64,000 nucleotides of DNA from Pseudomonadota bacterium. GTDB lineage: Bacteria > Pseudomonadota > Gammaproteobacteria > Acidiferrobacterales > Acidiferrobacteraceae. The notes beneath the pieces were generated by a model. It worked only from the letters and a program-made list of their open reading frames with translations, did no database searches and was not told where the DNA came from. Positions 14,934 to 23,076 of this stretch are shown in pieces (the stretch's first letter is position 1; every line of letters begins with the position of its first letter). A program made the translations under genes and the position numbers. The stretch is from contig JAKAXM010000010.1 in the NCBI GenBank assembly GCA_021816625.1, positions 1 through 64,000 on the forward strand, read 5' to 3'.

Positions 14934-16619
14934 ATGGATTCGCTAGCGGCTTGCGTGCCATTTCTGCCGATCGCATCGGGACTTGTGATCCTCGCCTTCT
15001 TGCGCCGTCACCCGCGTGGTGCGGCGCGGCTTAGTGTCGGCGCACTCCTTGTGACTTTCCTGGGCGCCGCCACCCTATTGGGGCACTACATCATCGCGGG
15101 TGGCGTCGAGGTCCTGGACCTGGGCGGCGCATGGGGTAGTCTGTGGCTCGATCCCTTGAGTCTCGTGCTCTGGACCTTCGTCTCCGGTATCAGCTTGATC
15201 GTTCACGTCTACTCGGTACGTTACATGGTGGAAGAACCGGGTTATGCCCGGTTCTTTGCCTTGCTCGACCTCATGACCGCGGTCATTCTGTTCATGGTGG
15301 GGGCAGCCGACCTCGTGACGCTCGCAGTGGCTTGGTTTCTGGTCGGCGTATTGCTGTATTTCCTGCTTGGTCATGACCATACGCGGCCCGCGGCGGGTCG
15401 CTACGCCTTTTGGACCCAGATCACCTATCGCTTTGGTGATCTCCCTCTATGGTTTGCGAGCCTGATTCTGGTGGAGCGCTATCACAGCCTATCCCTACCG
15501 GTGATATTTGCCCGCATCCAGGCACATCCGGGGGTCTTACTGTGGGGGTTGCCGGTCCCGTTGCTCGCGGGCCTGCTCTTGGCGCTAGCGGCCTTTGCCC
15601 GCTCCGCACAATTTTTGCTGCACACATGGCTTCCCTACACGATGGACGGCCCAACCCCGGTGTCGGCTTTGATGCATGCGGGCATCGTAAACGCCGGCGG
15701 ATTTCTTTTTAACCGTTTTGCGCCGCTCTTTGAGCATGCCGGCATGGCGCTGCACGTGGCCTTCGCTATGGGTCTGGTCACGGCCGTCGTGGGCTCGGCC
15801 TTGATGCTGATCCAGAATGATGTGAAGCGCTCTTTGGGCTATTCGACCATGGGTCAGATGGGCTTTATGGTCATGGAGTGCGGGCTGGGGGCGTTCCCGT
15901 TGGCCGTATTCCATCTGATCGCCCATGGCTTCTTCAAGGCCTCCTTGTTCCTGGGCGCGGGCGGCGTGATCGGTGATGCCAGGCGTCATGATGGCGTGCC
16001 GCCCGACCCCATCTACACCTCAGTAGTCGAGCGCCGGCCCGCCAAGCCCTCCCGTCTTCCATGGCTTGTGGCGGCCAGTCTCACGGTCCTCGTACCGATC
16101 GTGGTCATCGGTCTGTCGCATTTTTTTGTGGCCGAGCATCTCTTCTACGAGCAAGGGGTCGTGGTCTTGCTCTTTTTTGGCTGGGTCACGGGCGCGCAGG
16201 CCCTGTTTGCCGCGCATAAGATGTCGCATCAGGACCCCTGGCGCTTGATGTTGGGCATCCTGGCGTCGTTTGTGGTGATCGTCGTAGGCTATACCCTCAT
16301 TAGCCACTACTTCGGGGCCCTGCTCTATCCCGATCTGAGCGAGAGCCGTGGGCTCTATCAGGCGGCCAGCATTCACATGCTGTCGTTTGACGGCCTGGTT
16401 CTGTCGCTCGCGGCCTTGTTCGTGGGTGGCTGGGCACTTACCTTTTTTGCCGACGGCTTGGATCTTGCGAGCAACTTGCAGGGCCGGGGCCGGGGCGTCT
16501 ATCTCGCGATCTACGCACTGCTCTCGCGTGAGATGTATGTGGCCGATATCTATGCGTTTGTGAGCCAGATTTTGTTGCGCTGGTCGCGGCAGCTCAATGT
16601 CTGGCTCGGGTGGTGCTGA
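14934..16619 (+). CDS. dabB: DAB inorganic-carbon pump, membrane subunit DabB
   Basis: A 561-residue multi-spanning protein of the proton-pumping NADH dehydrogenase/Mrp antiporter family (NuoL-like). Hallmarks include HTWLPYTMDGPTPVSALMHAGIVNAGGFL (the lysine- and histidine-bearing NuoL signature in variant form) and LGYSTMGQMGFM. With DabA it forms the energy-coupled CO2 hydration complex that accumulates bicarbonate in the cytosol. DabB probably conducts the cation that drives it. Its place between cbbO and dabA fixes this role over respiratory complex I, none of whose other subunits is present. Confidence 0.9.
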   Translation: MDSLAACVPFLPIASGLVILAFLRRHPRGAARLSVGALLVTFLGAATLLGHYIIAGGVEVLDLGGAWGSLWLDPLSLVLWTFVSGISLIVHVYSVRYMVEEPGYARFFALLDLMTAVILFMVGAADLVTLAVAWFLVGVLLYFLLGHDHTRPAAGRYAFWTQITYRFGDLPLWFASLILVERYHSLSLPVIFARIQAHPGVLLWGLPVPLLAGLLLALAAFARSAQFLLHTWLPYTMDGPTPVSALMHAGIVNAGGFLFNRFAPLFEHAGMALHVAFAMGLVTAVVGSALMLIQNDVKRSLGYSTMGQMGFMVMECGLGAFPLAVFHLIAHGFFKASLFLGAGGVIGDARRHDGVPPDPIYTSVVERRPAKPSRLPWLVAASLTVLVPIVVIGLSHFFVAEHLFYEQGVVVLLFFGWVTGAQALFAAHKMSHQDPWRLMLGILASFVVIVVGYTLISHYFGALLYPDLSESRGLYQAASIHMLSFDGLVLSLAALFVGGWALTFFADGLDLASNLQGRGRGVYLAIYALLSREMYVADIYAFVSQILLRWSRQLNVWLGWC

Positions 16620-16620
16620 C

Positions 16621-17388
16621 ATGATCCTCGCGCTCTGGCTTTTGGCGGCCTTCGCCTTGCCGCTCTTTCCCATGGGCTGGTTGTTCAATCGGGTGCTCGC
16701 AAGCCTTCCGGTCGGTTGGCCCCAGGCGCTTGCGGTCCTGCTCATTCCGCAACTGGGGGTCGCCGCGCTGCGCGCCACTCATGAGGGCTGGGACCTACCT
16801 TCCCAATGGGCGTTCTATGGGGCGCTCTGGGTCTTGTTGTCGGCGCTGTTCTACGCCTTCCGGGCCTTGAGCGCGCGCGAACTCGGGATATGGACACGCC
16901 TGCTCGCGAGTTCCGGTCTGGCCCTTACCTGGCTCGATTGGGGTAGCGGGGCTACGTGGCCGGCCACTGAGGTCTTTGTTCTGTCATGGAGCCTGCCTGC
17001 GGCCCTGCTCTTACTTCTGGCCGGGGCGCTTACGCGGCGCCTGGGTGGCGCCTACTTGGGTCTCCAGGGAGGGCTTGTGGCGGTGCTCCCGCGCCTGACC
17101 GCAAGCCTTACGATGTGTGCTTTAGCGCTCTTGGCGACGCCCCTCTTTCCCGGTTTCTTTGCGCTGTTGCGCGCCTTTGACAGGTTGCCGCTTGCGTTCG
17201 TGCCGCTCCTTATGCCCTTGCCCCTGCTCTGGGGTTGGGCCGCAGGGCGATTTTTTCAGGATTTGCTGTTTGGCGCCTATCGGGGCGAACCCGTGACGGA
17301 CCTGGGACGCGGGCCGGCCTTACTGATCGGTATCGCGCTTGCGGCCTTTCTGTTCGTGAGCCTTTTGGGTAGCGGGGTCGGTCTATGA
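16621..17388 (+). CDS. Uncharacterised membrane protein of the DAB operon
   Basis: A 255-residue, very hydrophobic protein with about seven or eight predicted membrane segments and few charged residues. It contains CALALLATPLFPGFFALL, reminiscent of the antiporter-like NuoM/NuoN fold, and may be a shortened member of that family. ATG 16621 is used (one base after the dabB stop); an in-frame GTG at 16597 would overlap dabB. The stop overlaps the dabA ATG (ATGA), so it is translated with dabA. It could be an extra DAB subunit. No specific function is recognised. Confidence 0.75.
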   Translation: MILALWLLAAFALPLFPMGWLFNRVLASLPVGWPQALAVLLIPQLGVAALRATHEGWDLPSQWAFYGALWVLLSALFYAFRALSARELGIWTRLLASSGLALTWLDWGSGATWPATEVFVLSWSLPAALLLLLAGALTRRLGGAYLGLQGGLVAVLPRLTASLTMCALALLATPLFPGFFALLRAFDRLPLAFVPLLMPLPLLWGWAAGRFFQDLLFGAYRGEPVTDLGRGPALLIGIALAAFLFVSLLGSGVGL

Positions 17389-20300
17389 GCTTGACGCTGG
17401 GCGAACGCCTCACGGTACGTTCCATGGTCTATGTCGCAAGCGAGCCCATCCCGCGTTTTTGGCCCATGCGCACCTTCATTCATCACAATCCGCTCTATGG
17501 GTTGGAGGATCGTCCCTTTGCGGAGGCGGTCGTACAGGGGGCGCATCTCTTTCATGCGCGTGGCTATCTCTCGCGCGCCCAATATCAGGCCTATCGCGCC
17601 CAAGGTAAGGTCGCAGATGGTGAGCTGCGCGGCCGCATAACGGCATTTTTGGCTGCGCGGACGGAGCGTCTCCCATCGCTCGATCTCGAAGCCTGGCTCT
17701 GGGAGCTTCTGACGAGCTGTTGCCACGAGCGGCTCATTCAATCGGGCGACTGGATCAGCGGGGCTGCTGTGCGGGCGGAGTTGCATGGCGGGGCGCTTGC
17801 GGTACCCGCGGAAGATCTGGATGGGCGCCTAGGAATGATCCTTGGCGAACGGTTCCCGAAGGACTTGCCGGTTTACCGCCATGTGGATCTGCTCTTTGGT
17901 ACGGAATTGGGCGCGACCCTCGATGATCTGTTGAGCAAGAGCTGCCTCGATTTCTTTGATGAAGGGCAGTCGGCTTGGCAGGCCCCTGGGCGGGAGGCGG
18001 GTTTCTTTGCCGCGTGGAAAGAGGTCGCGCGGCGTAATGTCCGTTTCCTTTTGCGGGGTTTGCATCTGCGCCAGTTGTTGGCTGAGGAAGACACGCCCGA
18101 GGGGACGATCGCGCATGTGTTGCGCCTGCTCGAGGTGCCCGAAGCGGTATGGCAGGATTACATCACGCACGAACTGACCCGTATGCACGGATGGGCGGGC
18201 TTCATACGGTACCGGAGCAGCGCCAAACACTATTACTGGGCGCGTCGCTATCCCGCCGATCTCGTGGATTTCCTCGCGGTGCGAATGACGCTGGGTTTGG
18301 CCTTGATCCAGGAAAGCCATCGCCACCACCGCACGCCGCTATCGGGAGGCGAGTTGGCGACCCTCCTTCAAGAACAGCCGCGTACGGCCTACCTGCGTTA
18401 TGAGCTTTACGGGGGGACCATCCTGCCGGCATGGGCCCAGCGCGCCGAGGACGCTCTGGTTCGTGGACGGCCGCATGCCATCGCAGAGCTTGCGGCAGCC
18501 TATGTGCCAAACAAGATTTGCGCGGAGAACGCCGGCCAGGCCAAGCGCTTGCGTTTGCTGGCCCAGGCGGTAGGCCCCCAGGCCGAAGCGGGTCTGATGG
18601 ATTTGTCGGCCGAGGAGATGGATGGGCTCCTCGCTATCCTGCGCGACTGGGAGCACGGTGAGGGCCAGGCGTGGTTGCAGGCCATGGAGGCGCATTACAT
18701 AGATGAACTCGTGACGAAGGTGCGGATCCCGGCAAGCGAGGAGCGCCCGAGCAAGCGGCCCTTTGCCCAAGCCTTGTTTTGCATCGACGTGCGTTCCGAG
18801 CCGATGCGCCGGCGTCTGGAGGAGTTCGGGGATTACCAGACCTACGGCATTGCGGGTTTCTTCGGAGTGCCGCTTGGGTATCTGGAGTATGGAAAGGGAA
18901 GCGAGACCCATCTCTGTCCGGCGATACAGACACCGAAGAATCTCGTCCTCGAGATCCCAGCGAGCCTGGAACTCGCCGAGGAGCCGCTCTATGGCGCCTT
19001 GCAGCACGTCCTGCATGAATTGAAAGGTTCGGTGCTCTCGCCGTTTGTGGCGGTGGAGGCCATTGGTCTTCTATTTAGTCTGGGTCTCGTGGGTAAGACC
19101 GTCGCGCCCCTTAGCTATCATCGGTGGCATGACCGTTTGCACGGCGATAAGGGGGTGACCCGGCTGCTTTTGGATAAGTTGAGTCCGGAACAGGCCGATT
19201 CGGTCATCCGCGCCGTGCAACGCGCCATGATCGTGCGCGCCTTGGCCCGCGAGCTACCCGACATGGTCCGTGACCAGGCCACTGACGATGAAGTGCGGGA
19301 ATTGCGGGAGATCGCCCTTGGTCATCAGCACGGCCGCAGCGCCCTGGCGCAGCGGCGCCATATGTCGCCTGAGGCCGAGGCCGAGTTCATTGGCAAGCTA
19401 AGAGACATCTACCTCGTAAACCGTGCCCAGACCAGTCTGCAGATGGAGCGTCTGGGGCGCCTTGGTTTCAGCGTCGAGGAACAGGTCCGCTACGTCTTGC
19501 AGGCATTGCTCTCGATCGGACTTGATCGGAATTTTTCGCGCTTCGTGTTGTTGGTTGGGCACGAGAGCCGAACCGAAAACAACCCCTATGAGTCGGCTCT
19601 GGATTGCGGCGCGTGCGGGGGCGGCAAGGGTCTTCCCAACGCCCGTGCCTTGGCCAACATGGCGAACAAACCGGAGGTTCGGCGCAAGCTGCGCGAGCGC
19701 GGCATCGTCATTCCCGAAGACACCTGGTTTTTACCGGCCATACATAACACAACGACCGACGCCATCGAGCTCCATGATCTCGATCTCCTACCGGCGCGGC
19801 ATCTCCTTTATCTGGAGCGCCTACGCAACGGGCTTTCGGCCGCCACGCGGCACTGCGCGGCTCAGCGCATGCCGCAACTGGGCGCTCCCGCACGAATCGC
19901 AGACGACCCCGTCGCCGGTGCGGTCATGGCTCGCCGACAGGCGCATGATTGGTCGCAGGTGCGACCCGAATGGGGCCTGTCGCGCAACGTCTATGCCATA
20001 GTCGGCCGGCGGGTTCTGACGGAGGGCGTGGACCTGCAAGGCCGAGCCTTCCTGCAATCTTACGATTATCGCCTAGACCCCAAGGGCCGCCTGCTCGAGA
20101 ATATTTTGACAGGCCCGCTCGTGGTGGGGGAGTGGATCAACCTCGAACACTATTTTTCGGTCGTGGACACGGAGAGCTACGGCAGCGGCAGCAAGGTCTA
20201 CCATAATGTTGCCGGGCGTTTTGCGGTCATGACGGGGAATCAAAGCGACCTGCGCACCGGTCTGCCCACCCAAACCGTATTGAAGGATGGCCAGCCCTAT

Positions 20301-20546
20301 CATGAACCGGTGCGCCTAATCGCTCTGGTCGAGGCCCCGTTGGCGTTTGCCCAGCGTACCGTCGGGCGCATCGGTAAGGTCAAGGCGTTGATAGGGGGCG
20401 GGTGGGTCCGGCTCATCGTTCTCGATCCGGAGGACGATTATCGGGCCCATGTATTCGAGGACGGTAGTTTCCATGTCCATCCTGGCTCTGGACGTGCCGC
20501 CGCGCGTCTTTCTGAGCCACATTCCGTTGTGGAGGGAGCTTCATGA
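17385..20546 (+). CDS. dabA: DAB inorganic-carbon pump, carbonic-anhydrase-like subunit DabA
   Basis: A 1053-residue DUF2309 protein, the length of DabA1-type subunits. The beta-carbonic-anhydrase-like zinc site is intact: Cys466 and Asp468 in LFCIDVRSEP, His726 in VGHESRTENN and Cys741 in LDCGACGGGKG. With DabB it hydrates CO2 in an energy-coupled, one-way manner. It is soluble or peripheral and binds DabB at the inner membrane. It overlaps the preceding membrane gene and the following PII-like gene by 4 nt each, so the three are tightly co-translated. Confidence 0.95.
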   Translation: MSLTLGERLTVRSMVYVASEPIPRFWPMRTFIHHNPLYGLEDRPFAEAVVQGAHLFHARGYLSRAQYQAYRAQGKVADGELRGRITAFLAARTERLPSLDLEAWLWELLTSCCHERLIQSGDWISGAAVRAELHGGALAVPAEDLDGRLGMILGERFPKDLPVYRHVDLLFGTELGATLDDLLSKSCLDFFDEGQSAWQAPGREAGFFAAWKEVARRNVRFLLRGLHLRQLLAEEDTPEGTIAHVLRLLEVPEAVWQDYITHELTRMHGWAGFIRYRSSAKHYYWARRYPADLVDFLAVRMTLGLALIQESHRHHRTPLSGGELATLLQEQPRTAYLRYELYGGTILPAWAQRAEDALVRGRPHAIAELAAAYVPNKICAENAGQAKRLRLLAQAVGPQAEAGLMDLSAEEMDGLLAILRDWEHGEGQAWLQAMEAHYIDELVTKVRIPASEERPSKRPFAQALFCIDVRSEPMRRRLEEFGDYQTYGIAGFFGVPLGYLEYGKGSETHLCPAIQTPKNLVLEIPASLELAEEPLYGALQHVLHELKGSVLSPFVAVEAIGLLFSLGLVGKTVAPLSYHRWHDRLHGDKGVTRLLLDKLSPEQADSVIRAVQRAMIVRALARELPDMVRDQATDDEVRELREIALGHQHGRSALAQRRHMSPEAEAEFIGKLRDIYLVNRAQTSLQMERLGRLGFSVEEQVRYVLQALLSIGLDRNFSRFVLLVGHESRTENNPYESALDCGACGGGKGLPNARALANMANKPEVRRKLRERGIVIPEDTWFLPAIHNTTTDAIELHDLDLLPARHLLYLERLRNGLSAATRHCAAQRMPQLGAPARIADDPVAGAVMARRQAHDWSQVRPEWGLSRNVYAIVGRRVLTEGVDLQGRAFLQSYDYRLDPKGRLLENILTGPLVVGEWINLEHYFSVVDTESYGSGSKVYHNVAGRFAVMTGNQSDLRTGLPTQTVLKDGQPYHEPVRLIALVEAPLAFAQRTVGRIGKVKALIGGGWVRLIVLDPEDDYRAHVFEDGSFHVHPGSGRAAARLSEPHSVVEGAS

Positions 20547-20869
20547 AGTCTTTGAATTTGAGTCCGCTCAAAAAACTCGAGATCATTATGGAAGGCGCCC
20601 ATAAGGACTTCGCTACCGATCTCCTGGATCGCGCCGGCGTGACCGGTTATACGGTGGTCGGCAATCTCTCGGGGAAAGGTAGCCATGGCATCTATGCGGG
20701 CCATGTCATGTTTAACGAAGACGACGTCCTGATCATGATCATAGTCGCCGTTCCCGAAGAACTCGTGGGCCCCATATTGCAGGGTTTTGCGCCTTTCTTT
20801 GAGAAACACACCGGCGTCGTTTTTGTCTCCGACATCCAGGTAAGCCGGCTCGTCAAGTTCAAGGATTAG
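20543..20869 (+). CDS. PII-like signalling protein linked to dabA
   Basis: A 108-residue protein with a PII/GlnB-like ferredoxin fold: LKKLEIIMEGAHKDFATDLLDRAGVTGYTVV, the GKGSHG segment in T-loop position, and VVFVSDIQVSRLVKF at the end. The classical uridylylated Tyr51 T-loop is not seen, so it is a carboxysome-type PII-like protein (compare CPII and SbtB) that probably binds an adenine nucleotide or bicarbonate. The ATGA overlap with dabA suggests that it gates the DAB pump in response to carbon or energy state, but that is inference. Confidence 0.82.
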   Translation: MKSLNLSPLKKLEIIMEGAHKDFATDLLDRAGVTGYTVVGNLSGKGSHGIYAGHVMFNEDDVLIMIIVAVPEELVGPILQGFAPFFEKHTGVVFVSDIQVSRLVKFKD

Positions 20870-20918
20870 CGGCGCCGTCCTGGGTTTTGGCCACGGATAA
20901 TCACATAGGTCCTAAAAA

Positions 20919-21722
20919 ATGAGCGATCTCAAGAACCAATATCTTATCCAGAGCGAGCCGTACTACAAGGAAGTGCACAACGAAATATCGCTCTATGAGG
21001 CGGCCTATGCCGCGCGTTTGCCGATGATGGTAAAAGGCCCGACGGGCTGCGGTAAATCTCGCTTCATCGAGTACATGGCGTGGCGGCTTAAGCGGCCCCT
21101 CATTAGCGTCGCCTGCAATGAAGACATGACGGCATCTGACCTTGTGGGCCGCTTCCTGCTCGATAAGGATGGAACCAAGTGGCAAGACGGTCCGCTTACG
21201 ACGGCCGCCCGCATCGGGGCAATCTGTTACCTAGACGAGGTCGTGGAGGCACGCCAGGACACGACGGTCGTGATCCATCCCCTCACCGACCACCGCCGGA
21301 CCTTGCCTCTGGATAAGAAGGGTGAACTCGTCCACGCCCATGCCGACTTTCAGCTCGTGATTTCCTATAACCCGGGCTATCAGTCGTCCATGAAGGACCT
21401 GAAGCAGTCCACGAAGCAGCGTTTCGGGGCCCTGGATTTCAATTACCCGGACCGCGAGATCGAGATCGAGATCGTGGCTCACGAGTCCGGGGTGACGCGC
21501 GACATGGCCGGGAAGCTCGTGTCCATCGCCGAGCGGTCACGCAACCTGAAAGGTCACGGGCTCGATGAAGGCCTGTCTACGCGCATGCTGATTTACGCAG
21601 GATCACTCATGCAAAAGGGTGTCGACGTCATTGCCGCCTGTAGCATGGCGCTGGTGCGACCGATCACAGACGATCCGGATATGCGCGATGCCCTGGATGC
21701 CGCGGTCGCCACGTTTTTCTAG
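20919..21722 (+). CDS. cbbQ: RuBisCO activase AAA+ subunit CbbQ
   Basis: A 267-residue MoxR-type AAA+ ATPase. Walker A is GPTGCGKS (40-47) and Walker B is CYLDEV (103-108); a VISYNPGY sensor segment and a C-terminal lid follow. Hexamers of CbbQ with CbbO re-activate inhibited RuBisCO. The gene is the last of the plus-strand superoperon. It is separated from cbbO by the dab genes, so balanced CbbQ:CbbO production would depend on read-through or on a promoter not visible here. Confidence 0.95.
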   Translation: MSDLKNQYLIQSEPYYKEVHNEISLYEAAYAARLPMMVKGPTGCGKSRFIEYMAWRLKRPLISVACNEDMTASDLVGRFLLDKDGTKWQDGPLTTAARIGAICYLDEVVEARQDTTVVIHPLTDHRRTLPLDKKGELVHAHADFQLVISYNPGYQSSMKDLKQSTKQRFGALDFNYPDREIEIEIVAHESGVTRDMAGKLVSIAERSRNLKGHGLDEGLSTRMLIYAGSLMQKGVDVIAACSMALVRPITDDPDMRDALDAAVATFF

Positions 21723-21752
21723 ACGCGGCCTAGTCAAGGCCTGAGGGATAGG

Positions 21753-21783
21753 CACCCGGCCGGTTCTAGCGCCAAGCCGGGTG
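21753..21783. terminator. Convergent hairpin between cbbQ and the Nudix gene
   Basis: CACCCGGC (21753-21760) and GCCGGGTG (21776-21783) form an 8-bp GC stem around a 15-nt loop. It lies 30 nt after the cbbQ stop and overlaps the 3' end of the minus-strand gene. There is no U-tract, so termination efficiency is uncertain. Another small dyad, GGCCT/AGGCC, is at 21727-21741. Confidence 0.45.
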
Positions 21784-22335
21784 ACGCCGCGTCCAATCGC
21801 GGATCTTGACCAGCAGGCGGTGGATGGAACGCTGCTGATTGTACGCGGGGACGTCGCGGAGCGGGATCCAGCGCAGTTCGTGCGACTCGTAATTGCCGGG
21901 GATCGGCAGGCTGTCGTCTATCCCGACGAGAAAGCGGATATCGAGGTGCTCGTGTTCCCCCTCGTCGCGCGTCGCCGGTATGCGGTGGATGTCGACGTCG
22001 AATATGTCGGGTTTTAGGAGACGAATGGCGTCGGGCGTAAGCGCCGTCTCTTCGCTGCATTCCTTGAGTGCTACGCGCAGCGCATCGTCATCGCCGTCGG
22101 CGTGGCCCCCCGGTTGAAACCACTGCCCAAGCTTGCGATGGAGCAGAAGCAATGTGGCGTCTTGCCGCGGGTTCAGCACCACGGTGGAGGCCGTCACATG
22201 CAATCCCGCGCTATCGCGATAGAAGCAGCGGGGCGATTCCTGTAGCAGGCGGCAGCCGCGGTAGGCGAACGCGCGCTCTTCGGGAAAGCGGCTGCGGTAG
22301 TGACAAAGACGGGTTTGCAGGCTGTTGCGGTCCAT
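21766..22335 (-). CDS. Nudix hydrolase coupled to csoS1D
   Basis: A 189-residue Nudix-family pyrophosphohydrolase. The Nudix box spans about 77-99 (GGHADGDDDALRVALKECSEETAL), with the Mg-binding ECSEE core intact and Lys in place of the usual Arg before Glu. WFQPGG precedes it. The substrate cannot be read from sequence; NDP-sugars, dinucleotides or dNTPs are all possible. It begins 3 nt after the csoS1D stop, so the two form an operon. A link to nucleotide or sugar-phosphate clean-up in carbon fixation is conceivable. Confidence 0.85.
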   Translation of the reverse strand: MDRNSLQTRLCHYRSRFPEERAFAYRGCRLLQESPRCFYRDSAGLHVTASTVVLNPRQDATLLLLHRKLGQWFQPGGHADGDDDALRVALKECSEETALTPDAIRLLKPDIFDVDIHRIPATRDEGEHEHLDIRFLVGIDDSLPIPGNYESHELRWIPLRDVPAYNQQRSIHRLLVKIRDWTRRHPAWR

Positions 22336-22338
22336 GCA

Positions 22339-22986
22339 TTAGGTCCAGGATGGGTTTTCTACGGCATGAATGGCGGCCGCGGCCGCCTCATCCACATCGG
22401 CCTCCCGGCCGGATATGATCATACGGCCATAGGCCCCCACGGCGCGTACGTCCACGAGGGTGATGTTGGCGGCCTTCTCGGCCTGATTGGCCGCGTAGAT
22501 GATGTAGCCTGCGGGCTCGGTTTCGAGAATGAACATGCTTTGATCGGGCAGGATCATGGACCCGCGCCGGTTTTGGCGGTTTATGAGTACCGTATGATCG
22601 GGCGTCATGCCGCGGATGATCTCATTCCAGGTAATGCGGCAGGCCTTGCGGTCTTTCTGATCGGCACCCATGCGGCGCAACACGGCACGCCCCGCCTCGC
22701 GCACGTCGCTTTGGTCGCGCTGATGGATGATCATGGCCCCGAATTCCCGCTCGATGACGAGTTGCGAGAGATGCACGCGCGTCGCTTTGAGGGCGATATC
22801 GGTGAGCCTATGTACGGCCATGCCGGGCGACACCTCCACCCACAACGCGCCGTCGCCCGGGACGGGCAAGAAGCCCTGGGATACGGTGGCAACATAGGCG
22901 GCGAGCTGTGGTTGGAGCGAGTCGATGTAGACGTAAGTCCGAAGCTGGATCATGGTCCGACAAGCAATCAGGAATCCAGACAGCAT
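22339..22986 (-). CDS. csoS1D: Carboxysome shell pore protein CsoS1D (tandem BMC)
   Basis: A 215-residue protein with two fused BMC domains (about 12-110 and 115-210). In CsoS1D such pseudohexameric trimers stack and have a large gated pore thought to pass RuBP and 3-PGA. The Glu-Arg gate pair is present (Glu79-Arg80 in VIEREFGAM). [25 protein letters not shown] and [17 protein letters not shown] match the family. ATG 22986 or the internal ATG at 22953 could be the start; neither has a good Shine-Dalgarno sequence. It is encoded opposite to the main cso operon and points at cbbQ. Confidence 0.92.
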   Translation of the reverse strand: MLSGFLIACRTMIQLRTYVYIDSLQPQLAAYVATVSQGFLPVPGDGALWVEVSPGMAVHRLTDIALKATRVHLSQLVIEREFGAMIIHQRDQSDVREAGRAVLRRMGADQKDRKACRITWNEIIRGMTPDHTVLINRQNRRGSMILPDQSMFILETEPAGYIIYAANQAEKAANITLVDVRAVGAYGRMIISGREADVDEAAAAAIHAVENPSWT

Positions 22987-23076
22987 ACCGGAGAATCATG
23001 AATTTCTCCACGGCCGGTATGGGCGGGTGTGGATCCTGTCCGGGCAGGACCCGCTAGGCCCGTCCGGTGGCAAGCC

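Noticed and set aside
14934-17388. Respiratory complex I genes (nuoL/nuoM)
   Set aside because: The antiporter-like protein is flanked by cbbO and dabA, and no other Nuo subunit is present, so DabB is the better call.
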